From Polaromonas sp. A23 (GTDB taxonomy: Bacteria; Pseudomonadota; Gammaproteobacteria; Burkholderiales; Burkholderiaceae_C): DNA of 64,000 nucleotides. The DNA lies in NCBI RefSeq assembly GCF_002001015.1, contig NZ_MUNO01000005.1, positions 62,001 to 126,000 of the forward strand. The letters run 5' to 3'. This document shows positions 43,165 to 52,634 of this stretch, one piece after another. Numbering within the stretch: position 1 is the stretch's first letter; each line of letters opens with the position of its first letter. The position numbers and the translations under genes are program-made. The notes beneath the pieces were generated by a model that saw nothing but the letters and a program-made list of their open reading frames with translations, was not told the DNA's origin and searched no databases.

Positions 43165-45573
43165 TTACAGCGTGTCGATAAAGCTGCGCAGCTTGTCCGA
43201 ACGCGAAGGGTGCTTGAGCTTGCGCAGCGCTTTGGCTTCAATCTGGCGGATGCGTTCACGCGTCACGTCGAACTGCTTGCCGACTTCTTCCAGTGTGTGG
43301 TCGGTGGACATTTCGATACCGAAACGCATGCGCAGCACCTTGGCTTCGCGCGGCGTCAGGCTGTCGAGAATGTCTTTCACCACATCGCGCAGGCCGGCCT
43401 GCATCGCGGCTTCCAGCGGTGCGGTGTTGGCGCTGTCTTCGATGAAGTCGCCCAAGTGGCTGTCGTCATCGTCACCGATCGGTGTTTCCATCGAGATCGG
43501 CTCTTTGGCGATCTTCATGATCTTGCGGATCTTGTCTTCAGGAATCTCCATCTTGGCGGCCAGGATGCTGGCGTCCGGCTCGAAGCCGAATTCCTGCAAG
43601 TGCTGGCGCGACAGGCGGTTCATCTTGTTGATGGTCTCGATCATGTGCACCGGAATACGGATGGTGCGGGCCTGGTCGGCGATGGAGCGTGTGATCGCCT
43701 GGCGAATCCACCAGGTGGCGTAGGTCGAGAATTTGTAGCCGCGGCGGTATTCGAACTTGTCGACCGCTTTCATCAGGCCGATGTTGCCTTCCTGGATCAA
43801 ATCGAGGAACTGCAGGCCGCGGTTGGTGTACTTCTTGGCAATCGAGATCACCAGGCGCAAGTTGGCCTCGATCATCTCTTTCTTGGCGTCGCGCGAGTTG
43901 GTCTCGCCTTCGTTCATGCGCTTGTTGATGTCTTTCAACTGGCCGAGCGGCACCACCACGCGGGCCTGCAACTCACCAAGCTTGGTCTGCAGTTCCTGGA
44001 TCGGGGGAACGTTGCGCGCCATGATGACGGACCAGGGCTTGCCGGAAGCAACTTGCTTCTCAACCCATTTCAGGTTCAGCAGGTTGGGCGGAAAGTCCTT
44101 GATGAAGACTTCTTGCGGCATGCCGCATTTCTCGACGATGATGCGGCGCAGCTCACGCTCTTTTTTGCGCACATCAAGCACCTGGCCGCGCAGCAGGTCG
44201 CACAGCTTTTCAATGGTTTTGGCGGTGAAACGCACAGTCATGAGCTCGTCGCTCAGGGCCTTTTGCGACTTCACATACGCTGGTGTGCCGTAGCCTTCCT
44301 TGTCGTAGGTTTTGTGCACTTTCTCGAAGTGGGAGGCGATGGTGTCGAAGCGGCTCAGCGCTTCTTTTTTCAGCTCTTCAAGCTTTTTGGTCAGTGCCTT
44401 GGAGCCACCTTTGCCGTCGTCGTCGTCTTCTTCGTCGAACTCGTCAAAGTCTTCCTCGGCCACGTAATCGTCGGCTTCGTTGGGGTTGGAGAAACCATCC
44501 ACCACGGTGGAAATGACAATCTTGCCTTCGCGGATGTCTTCGCCCAGGCGCAGGATTTCGGCAATCGTGGCCGGGCTTTCCGAGATGGCTTCCATCATCT
44601 TCATCAAGCCGCCTTCGATGCGCTTGGCGATTTCAATTTCGCCTTCGCGTGTCAGCAGCTCAACCGTGCCCATCTCGCGCATGTACATGCGCACGGGGTC
44701 GGTGGTGCGGCCGAACTCGCTGTCCACGGTGGAGAGAGCCGCCTCGGCGGCTTCTTCAGCTTCTTCTTCGGTGGAGCCGGCCGGGGCGTTGGCGGTGATC
44801 AGCAGGGTTTCAGCATCAGGCGTCTGCTCGTACACGGCCACGCCGAGGTCGTTCAGGGTGACGATGACCGCGTCCAGCGTTTCGGCGTCGATCAGCTTGT
44901 CGGGAAGGTGATCGGAAATTTCGCCGTGGGTCAGGTAACCGCGCGTTTTGCCGAGCTTGATCAGCGCCTTCAGGCGTGCACGGCGCTTGGCCATGTCTTC
45001 TTCGGACAGGACGGTTTCGTCCAGGCCGAATTCTTTCATCAATGCGCGTTCTTTCGCCTTGCTGATCTTCATGCGCAGCGGTTTGACCTTTTCAGTCGTC
45101 TCCGCAACCGGCTCGCCAACCAGATCGTCCTCGATGTCGGACATGTCTTCGTCGCCTTCACCCTTGATGACCACCTTGGGCTTGCGGCCGCGCTTGGCGC
45201 CGCCGGCTTCCACCGCGGCAGCGGGGTTTTTCGGCGGGCGGCCGGGTTTTTTCTTGACAGGCACGTCGGCCACAGCGGCGGTCGCGGTGACCTTCAGCTC
45301 AGCTTCTTTTTTGGCAGCAGGTTTGGCAGTTTTGGCGGGGGAGGCGGAAGACTTGGTCGGCACAGGGGGCACTTTCTTGACAGGCTTTTCAGATTTCGGG
45401 GGAGCTTTGGACGCAGCGGCTTTTTTGCCTGGAACTGGTTTGGATATGGCGGTTTTTCGGGGTTTTTCAAGCTTGCTGGCGGCCTTCTTGACGGGCGGTC
45501 GGGCTGCAGGCTTGGCTGCGGCTTTGGACTTGGGCACGGCTTTGACGGACTTGCTGGACTTTTGAGCAGGCAT
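43165..45573 (-). CDS. rpoD: Primary sigma factor RpoD (sigma-70)
   Basis: An 802-residue housekeeping sigma factor. A Lys/Pro/Ala-rich N-terminal extension (about residues 1-110; [16 protein letters not shown] start) is typical of betaproteobacteria. Region 1.1 and the acidic non-conserved region ([17 protein letters not shown]) follow. Core regions 2-4 include [56 protein letters not shown] and in region 4 [23 protein letters not shown] 45573 follows GGGAG. It lies 330 bases after dnaG, in the usual dnaG-rpoD order. Confidence 0.98.
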   Translation of the reverse strand: MPAQKSSKSVKAVPKSKAAAKPAARPPVKKAASKLEKPRKTAISKPVPGKKAAASKAPPKSEKPVKKVPPVPTKSSASPAKTAKPAAKKEAELKVTATAAVADVPVKKKPGRPPKNPAAAVEAGGAKRGRKPKVVIKGEGDEDMSDIEDDLVGEPVAETTEKVKPLRMKISKAKERALMKEFGLDETVLSEEDMAKRRARLKALIKLGKTRGYLTHGEISDHLPDKLIDAETLDAVIVTLNDLGVAVYEQTPDAETLLITANAPAGSTEEEAEEAAEAALSTVDSEFGRTTDPVRMYMREMGTVELLTREGEIEIAKRIEGGLMKMMEAISESPATIAEILRLGEDIREGKIVISTVVDGFSNPNEADDYVAEEDFDEFDEEDDDDGKGGSKALTKKLEELKKEALSRFDTIASHFEKVHKTYDKEGYGTPAYVKSQKALSDELMTVRFTAKTIEKLCDLLRGQVLDVRKKERELRRIIVEKCGMPQEVFIKDFPPNLLNLKWVEKQVASGKPWSVIMARNVPPIQELQTKLGELQARVVVPLGQLKDINKRMNEGETNSRDAKKEMIEANLRLVISIAKKYTNRGLQFLDLIQEGNIGLMKAVDKFEYRRGYKFSTYATWWIRQAITRSIADQARTIRIPVHMIETINKMNRLSRQHLQEFGFEPDASILAAKMEIPEDKIRKIMKIAKEPISMETPIGDDDDSHLGDFIEDSANTAPLEAAMQAGLRDVVKDILDSLTPREAKVLRMRFGIEMSTDHTLEEVGKQFDVTRERIRQIEAKALRKLKHPSRSDKLRSFIDTL

Positions 45574-45903
45574 GGCGAACTCCCGATGTAAAACTTCCTT
45601 CAACAGACTGGGTTCCCGGCACCTGACGGGGGTCAGGACACAGGCACAAAAAATGCCCGCGCCGGATGGCTGGGCATTCAGGAGACTGCCGGATTTGAGA
45701 GTTATCTCAAGCCCGACAGGCTCCACGGCAAGTTGTTTGGGCGAACATTTGGTGTGCAGTCCTTGCGGGGAAGTTGCCCTTCAACCTGTGAGGTCCCGTT
45801 CTTGCGGGGGGCGGGTGCCGGAGGTGCTGCTGTCGCGCTTGCCGTAGCGGAAAATCGGATTATACCCTGTTGCCTAATTTTTGGGCAATAAAAATGCGAA
45901 ATT
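45574..45903 (-). promoter_or_regulatory. dnaG-rpoD intergenic region
   Basis: 330 bases without a gene. It must carry the rpoD promoter(s) and leader. GATTATACCC near 45857-45866 and a small dyad TTGCC...GGCAA (45871-45887) just after dnaG are the only marked features; the dyad could be a weak terminator or processing site. No small RNA can be named from the sequence. Confidence 0.4.
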
Positions 45904-47859
45904 TCAGCTTGTTTTCAGAAGGGCTGAAAGCTCTTCATAACGTTGCCTGGCCGCAGGGTCGGCCATGACCCGGGGCAGCAAATCGACCATTTCCTGCTGG
46001 CGCTTGAGCTTGAGGAGCTGGTCCAGAATGCTGCGGATCTCGGCCCAATCGTCCTCAATACCTTCATGTATCTGCGAAATTTGGTCAACGGCGTGTTTTT
46101 CGTGCGGGTGCTCGCGCAGGGCCTCGCGCAGGGCCGCCCAGGGTTGGGGGCCGTGTTCATGCAGCTGGCTCTCCAGCCAGACGAACAGGGGCCCGTGGGG
46201 GGCAGGCAATTCTGAAAGCAGCACGTGTTCCTCGCCGCTGAGCTTGTCCCAGCTTTGGGGGTCGGTCAGCATCAGTCGCAGCACACGGTCTTCGCGGCTG
46301 GCCGGCAGCACCCGCCCGGCGATGCGGCGGGCGGGACGGCTGCGGGAGGCAGAAGACGATGGGAAGGAGGACGGACCTGCCAGGGCGGGCAGCGAAGCGG
46401 CGTAAGCGCTTTCGTCATGCAGATCGGCAAAATTGCCGTGGAAATCCTCAAAATGCGGCGCTGCGCCTGAAACTTCAGATGTTTTTGGCCGTTGGCCCTT
46501 TCCGGACGGGCGCGAGCTGCTATTGTTTTTGTAGCTCCCTGAGGCCGGTTGCCAGATCTGCAGCAACTCGCGGCTGTCGATCAGCACCTGGTCGGCGATT
46601 TCGGCCAGCAATTGGCGCTTGAGCGTGCCGTCGGGCAGCAGGCTCCAAAGCGGGCGCGCATTGCTGGCCATGTGGGCCCGGCCTTCGGCGGTGTCCAGGT
46701 CGCAGCCTTCGGCGGCGGCTTCGAGCATGAATTTGCTCAGCGGCACGGCCTTGGCGACATAGGCGGCAAAAGCCTCCTGGCCGTGCTCGCGGATGTAGCT
46801 GTCAGGGTCATGCTCCTGCGGCAGGAAGAGGAACTTGACGGTGCGCACATCGGTGGCAAAGGGCAGGGCTGCGTCCAGCGCCTTGCGCGCGGCGCGCCGG
46901 CCGGCGTTGTCGCCGTCAAAGCTGAAAACCACGGATTCGGTGAAGCGGAACAGCTTTTGCACATGGTCGGCCGTGCAGGCCGTGCCCAGGGTGGCCACGG
47001 CGTTGGCAAACCCGAGCTGGGCCAACGCCACCACGTCCATATAGCCTTCGGTAACCAGCGCGTAGCCGTGTTCGCGCAGGGCGGGGCGGGCCTCGAACAG
47101 TCCGTAGAGCTCGCGGCCCTTGCTGAACACCGGTGTTTCGGGGGAGTTGAGGTACTTGGGCTTTTCGTCGCCCAGCACACGCCCGCCGAAGCCTATGCAT
47201 TCGCCCTTGACGTTGCGGATGGGGAACATGATGCGGTCGCGGAAACGGTCGTAACGCTTGGCCTCGCCCTGGGCGTTTTCCTCACCTGGCTCGCCGGTGA
47301 TGACCAGGCCGCTTTCGACCAGCAGCGGGTCGTTGTAGTCGGGAAACACGCTGGCCAGCGCGCGCCAGCCTTCGGGGGCGTAGCCCAGGCCAAAGGTTTT
47401 GGCAATTTCGCCGGACAGGCCGCGGCCCTTGAGGTACTCAACGGCCCGCGGCGCGTTGCGCAGGTGCTTGATGTAGGCGTTACCGGCTTTCTCAAGCACG
47501 CTGGTCAGCGTGGCCTGCTGCTCACGCATCTGGGCGGCGCGGGCCCTGTCCTGCGGCGAGACGTCGTCTTCCGGCACCTGCAGGCCGTATTGCTGCGACA
47601 GGTCTTTCACCGCCTCGATAAACGTCATGCCGCCGTATTCGGTCATGAACTTGATGGCGTCGCCGCTGACACCACAGCCGAAGCAGTGATAGAACTGCTT
47701 GCTCGGGCTGACGGAAAAAGAGGGTGATTTTTCCCCGTGGAAGGGGCACAGGCCCATGAAATTGGCGCCACCCTTCTTGAGCTGCACGTGGCGGCCGACG
47801 ATATCGACGATATCGGCCCGCGCAAGCAGCTCCTGGATGAATGATGAGGGAATGGCCAC
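45904..47859 (-). CDS. dnaG: DNA primase DnaG with a repeat-encoded linker
   Basis: A 651-residue primase that makes RNA primers at the replication fork. The zinc domain has CPFHGEKSPSFSVSPSK and CFGCG (CHC2 type), the TOPRIM core has VTEGYMDVVAL and FSFDGDNAGRRAA, and the C-terminus is the helicase-binding domain. GTG 47859 (VAIPSSFIQ) is the best start; no ATG precedes the zinc domain in a plausible place, and the ribosome binding site is poor. Codons about 441-460 (SYKNNSSSRPSGKGQRPKTS) coincide with a full copy of the dispersed element (46481-46536), placed in the flexible linker before the helicase-binding domain. The usual rpsU and yqeY neighbours are absent. Confidence 0.96.
   Translation of the reverse strand: MAIPSSFIQELLARADIVDIVGRHVQLKKGGANFMGLCPFHGEKSPSFSVSPSKQFYHCFGCGVSGDAIKFMTEYGGMTFIEAVKDLSQQYGLQVPEDDVSPQDRARAAQMREQQATLTSVLEKAGNAYIKHLRNAPRAVEYLKGRGLSGEIAKTFGLGYAPEGWRALASVFPDYNDPLLVESGLVITGEPGEENAQGEAKRYDRFRDRIMFPIRNVKGECIGFGGRVLGDEKPKYLNSPETPVFSKGRELYGLFEARPALREHGYALVTEGYMDVVALAQLGFANAVATLGTACTADHVQKLFRFTESVVFSFDGDNAGRRAARKALDAALPFATDVRTVKFLFLPQEHDPDSYIREHGQEAFAAYVAKAVPLSKFMLEAAAEGCDLDTAEGRAHMASNARPLWSLLPDGTLKRQLLAEIADQVLIDSRELLQIWQPASGSYKNNSSSRPSGKGQRPKTSEVSGAAPHFEDFHGNFADLHDESAYAASLPALAGPSSFPSSSASRSRPARRIAGRVLPASREDRVLRLMLTDPQSWDKLSGEEHVLLSELPAPHGPLFVWLESQLHEHGPQPWAALREALREHPHEKHAVDQISQIHEGIEDDWAEIRSILDQLLKLKRQQEMVDLLPRVMADPAARQRYEELSALLKTS
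46481..46536 (-). repeat. Dispersed element, copy K, inside dnaG
   Basis: Read leftward: AGCTACAAAAACAATAGCAG, CTCGCGCCCGTCCGGAAAGG and GCCAACGGCCAAAAAC. All blocks of the intergenic copies are present in order (GCTACAAAA, AATAGCAGCT, CGCGCCCGT, AAGGGCCAACGGCC, AAAAA). The frame stays open through it, and the orientation is the same as dnaG. Confidence 0.85.
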
Positions 47860-47994
47860 GGCTGTATTGTGCCCCGGGAGGCTGGGGCCATGCCCCGCGC
47901 ACGTTGTTGCAAGACTGTCAGCCTTCGGCGCCGCTGCGGGGCTACCATGGCCGGCCAACCGGCGAAGCCGGCGACCTGTCCGGAGGAGACATTC

Positions 47995-49641
47995 ATGCCC
48001 AGCATTTTTGACCAGGACCTGCCTCGTACCGAGGCCAACCACGCGGCACTTTCGCCGCTGTCGTTCATTGAACGCGCTGCCGAGGTTTACCCCGGCCGGC
48101 CGGCGGTGGTGCACGGCAGCCTGCGCCGGAGTTGGTCAGAGCTTTTCACGCGTTGCCGGCAACTGGCCAGCGCGTTGCAGCGCAGCGGCATAGGCAAGGG
48201 CGACACGGTGGCGGTGATGCTGCCCAACACGCCGCCCATGGTGGAGGCGCATTTCGGCATTCCGGTGACGGGCGCGGTGCTCAATGCGCTGAACACCCGG
48301 CTGGACGCCGAGACCATTGCCTTCATGCTGGACCACGGCGAAGCCAAGGTGCTGATCGTGGACCCGGAGTTTGCCGCGGTCATGAAAAAGGCGCTGGCCC
48401 TGCGCAAGGCCACCACGCCGCTGCTGGTGATTGACGTGCAGGACGCGCAGTACACCGGGCCGGTGGAACGTTTGGGCAGCATCTTCTACGACGAGTTTGT
48501 CGCCGGCGGTGATGCATCTTTCGAATGGCGCCTGCCTGCCGACGAGTGGGACGCGATTGCGTTGAACTACACCAGTGGTACTACCGGCAACCCCAAGGGC
48601 GTGGTGTATCACCACCGCGGCGCAGCCATCAACGCGATCAGCAACATTCTGGAATGGGACCTGCCCAAACACCCGGTGTACCTGTGGACGCTGCCGATGT
48701 TTCACTGTAACGGCTGGTGTTTTCCGTGGACGGTGGCGGCGCGTGCCGGCGTCAACGTCTGCCTGCGCAAGGTGGAGGCGGGCGCCATTCTGAATGCGAT
48801 CAGGGACCACGGCGTTACCCACTACTGCGGTGCGCCCATCGTGCACGGCATGTTGGTCAACGCGCCTGATGAAATGAAAGCAGGTCTGCCGCGCGGCGTC
48901 AAGGCCATGGTGGCAGGCGCTGCGCCGCCGGCCTCGATGATCGAAGGCATGGAGCGCCTGGGGTTCGACCTGATTCATGTCTACGGCCTGACCGAAACGT
49001 ATGGCCCGGCCACTGTGTGCGCCAAGGACGAGGCCTGGGGCGAGCTGGACATTGGCGAACGCGCCCGCCTGAATGCGCGCCAGGGCGTGCGCTACCACCT
49101 GCAGCGTGACGCCCGGGTGATCAACCCCGAAACCATGCGGCCGGTGCCGCAAGACGGTGAGACCATGGGCGAGATCATGTTCCGCGGCAACATCACGATG
49201 AAGGGTTACCTGAAGAACCCCAAAGCTACCGAAGAAACGTTTGCCGGCGGCTGGTTCCATACTGGCGATCTGGCGGTGATGTACCCCGACGGCTACATCA
49301 AGATCAAGGACCGCAGCAAGGACGTCATCATTTCCGGTGGCGAAAATATTTCGTCCATCGAAGTGGAAGACGTGCTCTACCGCCACCCCGACGTGCTGGC
49401 TGCAGCCGTGGTGGCCAAGCCTGACGAGCGCTGGGGTGAAACTCCGTGTGCCTTCGTCGAGCTGAAATCTGGCGCGACGACGACGGCGGCCGATATCGTG
49501 GCGCATTGCAAAAAGCACCTGGCGGGCTTCAAGGTGCCCAAGGCCGTGGTGTTTGGAGAGTTGCCGAAAACCGCCACCGGCAAGATCCAGAAATTCGAGC
49601 TGCGCAAGCAGGCCGGATCTGCCGCGGCCATTGACGTGTGA
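47995..49641 (+). CDS. Acyl-CoA synthetase (AMP-forming ligase)
   Basis: A 548-residue ATP-dependent acyl-CoA ligase of the AlkK/medium- or long-chain type. The AMP-binding motif is NYTSGTTGNPKGVVYHHRG, followed by MFHCNGWCFPW, VYGLTETYGP, GWFHTGDLAVMYPDGY, IKDRSKDVIISGGENISSIE and the Lys in PKTATGKIQK. ATG 47995 follows GGAGGAGA. It is divergent from dnaG. A sense copy of the dispersed element follows. It activates fatty or aromatic acids for beta-oxidation; chain preference cannot be read. Confidence 0.94.
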   Translation: MPSIFDQDLPRTEANHAALSPLSFIERAAEVYPGRPAVVHGSLRRSWSELFTRCRQLASALQRSGIGKGDTVAVMLPNTPPMVEAHFGIPVTGAVLNALNTRLDAETIAFMLDHGEAKVLIVDPEFAAVMKKALALRKATTPLLVIDVQDAQYTGPVERLGSIFYDEFVAGGDASFEWRLPADEWDAIALNYTSGTTGNPKGVVYHHRGAAINAISNILEWDLPKHPVYLWTLPMFHCNGWCFPWTVAARAGVNVCLRKVEAGAILNAIRDHGVTHYCGAPIVHGMLVNAPDEMKAGLPRGVKAMVAGAAPPASMIEGMERLGFDLIHVYGLTETYGPATVCAKDEAWGELDIGERARLNARQGVRYHLQRDARVINPETMRPVPQDGETMGEIMFRGNITMKGYLKNPKATEETFAGGWFHTGDLAVMYPDGYIKIKDRSKDVIISGGENISSIEVEDVLYRHPDVLAAAVVAKPDERWGETPCAFVELKSGATTTAADIVAHCKKHLAGFKVPKAVVFGELPKTATGKIQKFELRKQAGSAAAIDV

Positions 49642-49658
49642 GGGCTCCGCGAGAGGAT

Positions 49659-49719
49659 TTGCTATGATAAATATAGCTACTGGCGCCCGTAAGATAAGGG
49701 CCTGAGGCAGTTTTTATTG
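49659..49719 (+). repeat. Dispersed element, copy L
   Basis: Reads TTGCTATGATAAATATAGCT, ACTGGCGCCCGTAAGATAAG and GGCCTGAGGCAGTTTTTATT. It lies 17 bases 3' of the acyl-CoA synthetase gene in the sense direction and ends in a T-run. Confidence 0.88.
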
Positions 49720-49734
49720 TAGAAAAGGCCGCCC

Positions 49735-50631
49735 ATGACCCCCGGACCCCAAGCTGCCTATGTGTTTCGCCACCCCGGCGCCTTCGCCTTGCGGGTGTTG
49801 CTGGGCTTTCGCGCCAACCAGGGCCTGCTGCTGGCCGGTGCCGTGGCTTACTACGCCTTGCTGTCCATCGTGCCGCTGCTGATCCTGATGGCGATTGCGC
49901 TGTCGCATGTGATTGACCAGTCGGCCTTGCTGGAGGCGTTGGGCCGATACATCGGCTGGCTGGCCCCGGGGCAGTCCGAGTTCATTGTTGCCGAGCTTGC
50001 CAACTTTCTGGCGCACCGTGAAGTGGTGGGCTGGCTGCTGCTGGTGACCATGCTGTTCTTCAGTTCGCTGGCGTTCACCGTGCTTGAAAACGCGATGTCG
50101 GTGATCTTCCTGCATCGCGTCGCGATACGCAGGCGGCACTTCGTGGTTTCTGCGCTGCTTCCTTACGCCTACATCCTGTGCCTGGGCATCGGCCTGCTGA
50201 TGGTGACATTGGTCTCTGGCAGCTTTGAGGCCCTGGGCGACAAGAGTATGGAGTTTCTCGGCTACAGCTGGTCGCTCAGCGGTTTTTCAGGCGTGCTGCT
50301 TTACCTGTTGGGTCTGGTGGGTGAAATCTTGCTGCTGACTTCGGTGTACATGGTGATGCCCGTCGGCAAGCTGTCGCTGCGCCACGCGCTGATAGGCGGC
50401 GTCACCGCCGCGCTGCTGTGGGAGGTGATGCGCCATCTGCTGGTCTGGTACTTTGGCACGCTGTCGCAGGTGGGCCTGGTGTACGGCTCGCTGACGACGG
50501 CGATCGTGGTGCTGCTGAGCCTGGAGCTGGCCGCCACGCTGCTCCTGTTGGGTGCGCAGGTGATCTCGGAATACGAGCGCATCGGCACGGCAAAGCAGGA
50601 CGCGCCGGCCGAGCCGATGCGGACGGACTAG
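49735..50631 (+). CDS. YihY/BrkB-family inner-membrane protein
   Basis: A 298-residue membrane protein of the YihY/BrkB (UPF0761) family, long misnamed ribonuclease BN. About six membrane segments are visible, starting LLLAGAVAYYALLSIVPLLI; other family landmarks are LLVTMLFFSSLAFTVLENAM, GFSGVLLYLLGLVGEILLLT, SLRHALIGGVTAALLWEVMR and YGSLTTAIVVLLSLELAATL. The N-terminal leader is cytoplasmic and lacks a signal peptide. Its function is still unclear in most bacteria. Confidence 0.92.
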   Translation: MTPGPQAAYVFRHPGAFALRVLLGFRANQGLLLAGAVAYYALLSIVPLLILMAIALSHVIDQSALLEALGRYIGWLAPGQSEFIVAELANFLAHREVVGWLLLVTMLFFSSLAFTVLENAMSVIFLHRVAIRRRHFVVSALLPYAYILCLGIGLLMVTLVSGSFEALGDKSMEFLGYSWSLSGFSGVLLYLLGLVGEILLLTSVYMVMPVGKLSLRHALIGGVTAALLWEVMRHLLVWYFGTLSQVGLVYGSLTTAIVVLLSLELAATLLLLGAQVISEYERIGTAKQDAPAEPMRTD

Positions 50632-50781
50632 CCAGAGCGCAGTGCAGTCCCGCCGGACCTATCGGCGCGTGAGTCAAGCTTAGGAAGGCCGGCCTGGTTC
50701 GGATGTGCGAAAAGGCACCGTTTTGTGCAAACACCCGCGGCAAAGGCGGGGCATGCGCGGATTCATGGGGGTCTCCCCGGT

Positions 50782-51918
50782 TCAGGCCAGGCTGCGCAGA
50801 TCGCGCAAGTGCTCCGGCACGCTGAAGCGCACCTCACCGCCCCAGGCCTCGTCGATCAGCGCGCTGAAGAAGAGGCGCGACAGGCGTGCGTGGGCCTGTC
50901 TGTCGGGCGCGGCGGCGTTCCAGAAGCGATGCCAGAGGACCGGTAACTTCAGGATCAACCAGTCGAGCAACGCGTGGCCTGCCACCGGCGCCACGCCCAC
51001 ACGGGCCGCGCCTTCCTCGCCCAGCAGGCGCAGCAGATACACGCGCGGCGCCAGGCCCAGCCCCAGCAGGCGCAATGGCCAGGGCAGCAGGCCGCGCATC
51101 ATGTCCAGGTCGGCGCTCGTCAACAGCACGCCATCGGGGTTTTGGGCCGCCGTGCTGAGCTCGGGCTGGAAGGCGTTGCAGAAATCACGTCCCTCCTGCA
51201 GGGTGGCCGGCATCCACTCGGGGCGAATGCCCTGCATCTGGCCGTACATGCGCCAGAGGTAGAAGTAGTCTTCGGCATCCGCCTCGGACAACTGCACGCC
51301 AAGCTCGGCCAGGCCGTCGATCACATGCACCGAGAACGTCATGATGGTGAAAGTCAGGTCGAGCTGACTCACCGGAACACCGAACTGCGCCTCGAAGCCG
51401 GGCAAGCGGCGCCGCACGACCTGTCGGACCCCCGCGTGCAGCAACCGCATTTTCTGCGCAGTGACCACGGCGCGCGCGCCGGGAGCGAAAGCCCCGGGCT
51501 GGGCGATGTTGACCAGCATCTGCAGCACGCCCAGGGCGCGCTTGTACGGGCGCCGCTCCAGGTTGTGCGTCAGGTGCAGGACATGGGACAGGCGCGGCGC
51601 GGCATAGCCGCTGGGCAGGCTCTTGAGCAGCAGCGCCAGGGCGCACAGCATCGCGTTGTCCATCATCACCAGCGCGCCCCGCTCGATGCGCGCCAGGTCC
51701 AGGCCGGCCGGCAGGTCGCGCGTGGCGGCGACAAAATCGAGCAGCTCGGGCGGCGCGTCGGCCGGAATTTGCGCGTCGTCAGCGGCGAAGGAACGGAAAA
51801 CGGCGCTGATGCGCGAAACCTCGCCCTGCAGCGCGGAGGCCTGCTCCAGCGTGCGGTCGGCCGCCTCGTCGCCGCAACGGCGCATGGCTTCCAGAAGTTC
51901 GGGGGTCCATTCACGCAT
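50782..51918 (-). CDS. MpaB-like/DUF2236 protein
   Basis: A 378-residue protein of the DUF2236 (MpaB/latex-clearing-protein-like) family. Members of this superfamily include haem or other oxygenase-type enzymes with an alpha-helical fold. Landmarks are ALLLKSLPSGYAAPRLSHVL, RRPYKRALGVLQMLVN, TFTIMTFSVHVIDGLAELGV and YFYLWRMYGQMQGI. ATG 51918 begins MREWTPELLEAMRR; the upstream open frame overlaps the membrane-protein gene and has no similarity. It ends a leftward three-gene cluster with the cyclase and the membrane protein. Whether His ligands are sufficient for haem cannot be decided here. Confidence 0.82.
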   Translation of the reverse strand: MREWTPELLEAMRRCGDEAADRTLEQASALQGEVSRISAVFRSFAADDAQIPADAPPELLDFVAATRDLPAGLDLARIERGALVMMDNAMLCALALLLKSLPSGYAAPRLSHVLHLTHNLERRPYKRALGVLQMLVNIAQPGAFAPGARAVVTAQKMRLLHAGVRQVVRRRLPGFEAQFGVPVSQLDLTFTIMTFSVHVIDGLAELGVQLSEADAEDYFYLWRMYGQMQGIRPEWMPATLQEGRDFCNAFQPELSTAAQNPDGVLLTSADLDMMRGLLPWPLRLLGLGLAPRVYLLRLLGEEGAARVGVAPVAGHALLDWLILKLPVLWHRFWNAAAPDRQAHARLSRLFFSALIDEAWGGEVRFSVPEHLRDLRSLA

Positions 51919-51938
51919 AGTGCGTACCTCGCTTGGTT

Positions 51939-52634
51939 TCAACGGCAGGAAAACTGGATCATGGCACCGGCGCAAGGGCCGACCAGCCGCCAGGCGATCA
52001 CTACGGAAGGGATCATCCACAGGCCTGCCAGCACGCCCAGGCCGATGCTCCACGGCCAGCTGTGCGCCACCGCCTGCCGGTGGATCCACACCAGCGGCAG
52101 CGAGAGCAGGAATTCGGAGACGATGATGTACAGCGGCGCGTTCAGGATCATCGGCGTGTTCACGTACGACCAGTAGAGCGCGTCGTGCGCCAGGTGCTCG
52201 TACAACGGGATGCTGCTGCCGCCCAGCAGCGCGCACAGCAAGGTGGCGCGGGCGGTCGACATGCGTTGCGACAACCAGCCGCCGATGACGCCGATCTGGG
52301 CCAGCACGATGGTCCAGGCGAACGGCATATACAGCGGCGAATCCCACACCATCGGCTCGTCCCTGGGGTACAGCAGCGTTCGGGTGTTGGCGACCAGCCA
52401 GGCGTCGGTGGCGATCTCCAGCCAGCCGGCCACGAAGCCGATGACGAGCCAGCGTGCCAGCACGGGGTCGCGCCGGTATGCAGTCCAGGCCACCATCACG
52501 GCGAAGCTGAACGCCGTGCTGGCCAACGCAAAGCGCGGCCCGGCGTGCGTCAGCGCGCCATAGATATTGCTGGCGACCACCAGCGCCATGGCGGCGATGA
52601 CGAACCGGATGCGGGTGCTGTCTTCATTCTTCAT
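51939..52634 (-). CDS. Membrane protein coupled to the cyclase gene
   Basis: A 231-residue protein with about seven predicted membrane segments (IRFVIAAMALVVASNIYGAL, FALASTAFSFAVMVAWTAY, WLVIGFVAGWLEIATDAWLV, FAWTIVLAQIGVIGGWL and so on). I do not recognise the family. The start overlaps the cyclase stop by four bases and the MpaB-like gene follows by 20 bases, so the three are probably made together. It may anchor or feed the MpaB-like enzyme. Confidence 0.75.
   Translation of the reverse strand: MKNEDSTRIRFVIAAMALVVASNIYGALTHAGPRFALASTAFSFAVMVAWTAYRRDPVLARWLVIGFVAGWLEIATDAWLVANTRTLLYPRDEPMVWDSPLYMPFAWTIVLAQIGVIGGWLSQRMSTARATLLCALLGGSSIPLYEHLAHDALYWSYVNTPMILNAPLYIIVSEFLLSLPLVWIHRQAVAHSWPWSIGLGVLAGLWMIPSVVIAWRLVGPCAGAMIQFSCR

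Noticed and set aside
43210..45591. 793-codon open frame opposite rpoD
   Set aside because: Antisense shadow; the rpoD strand carries all sigma-70 regions in order.
45574..45903. tRNA or small RNA gene before rpoD
   Set aside because: No cloverleaf or CCA end, and no strong promoter/terminator pair could be seen.
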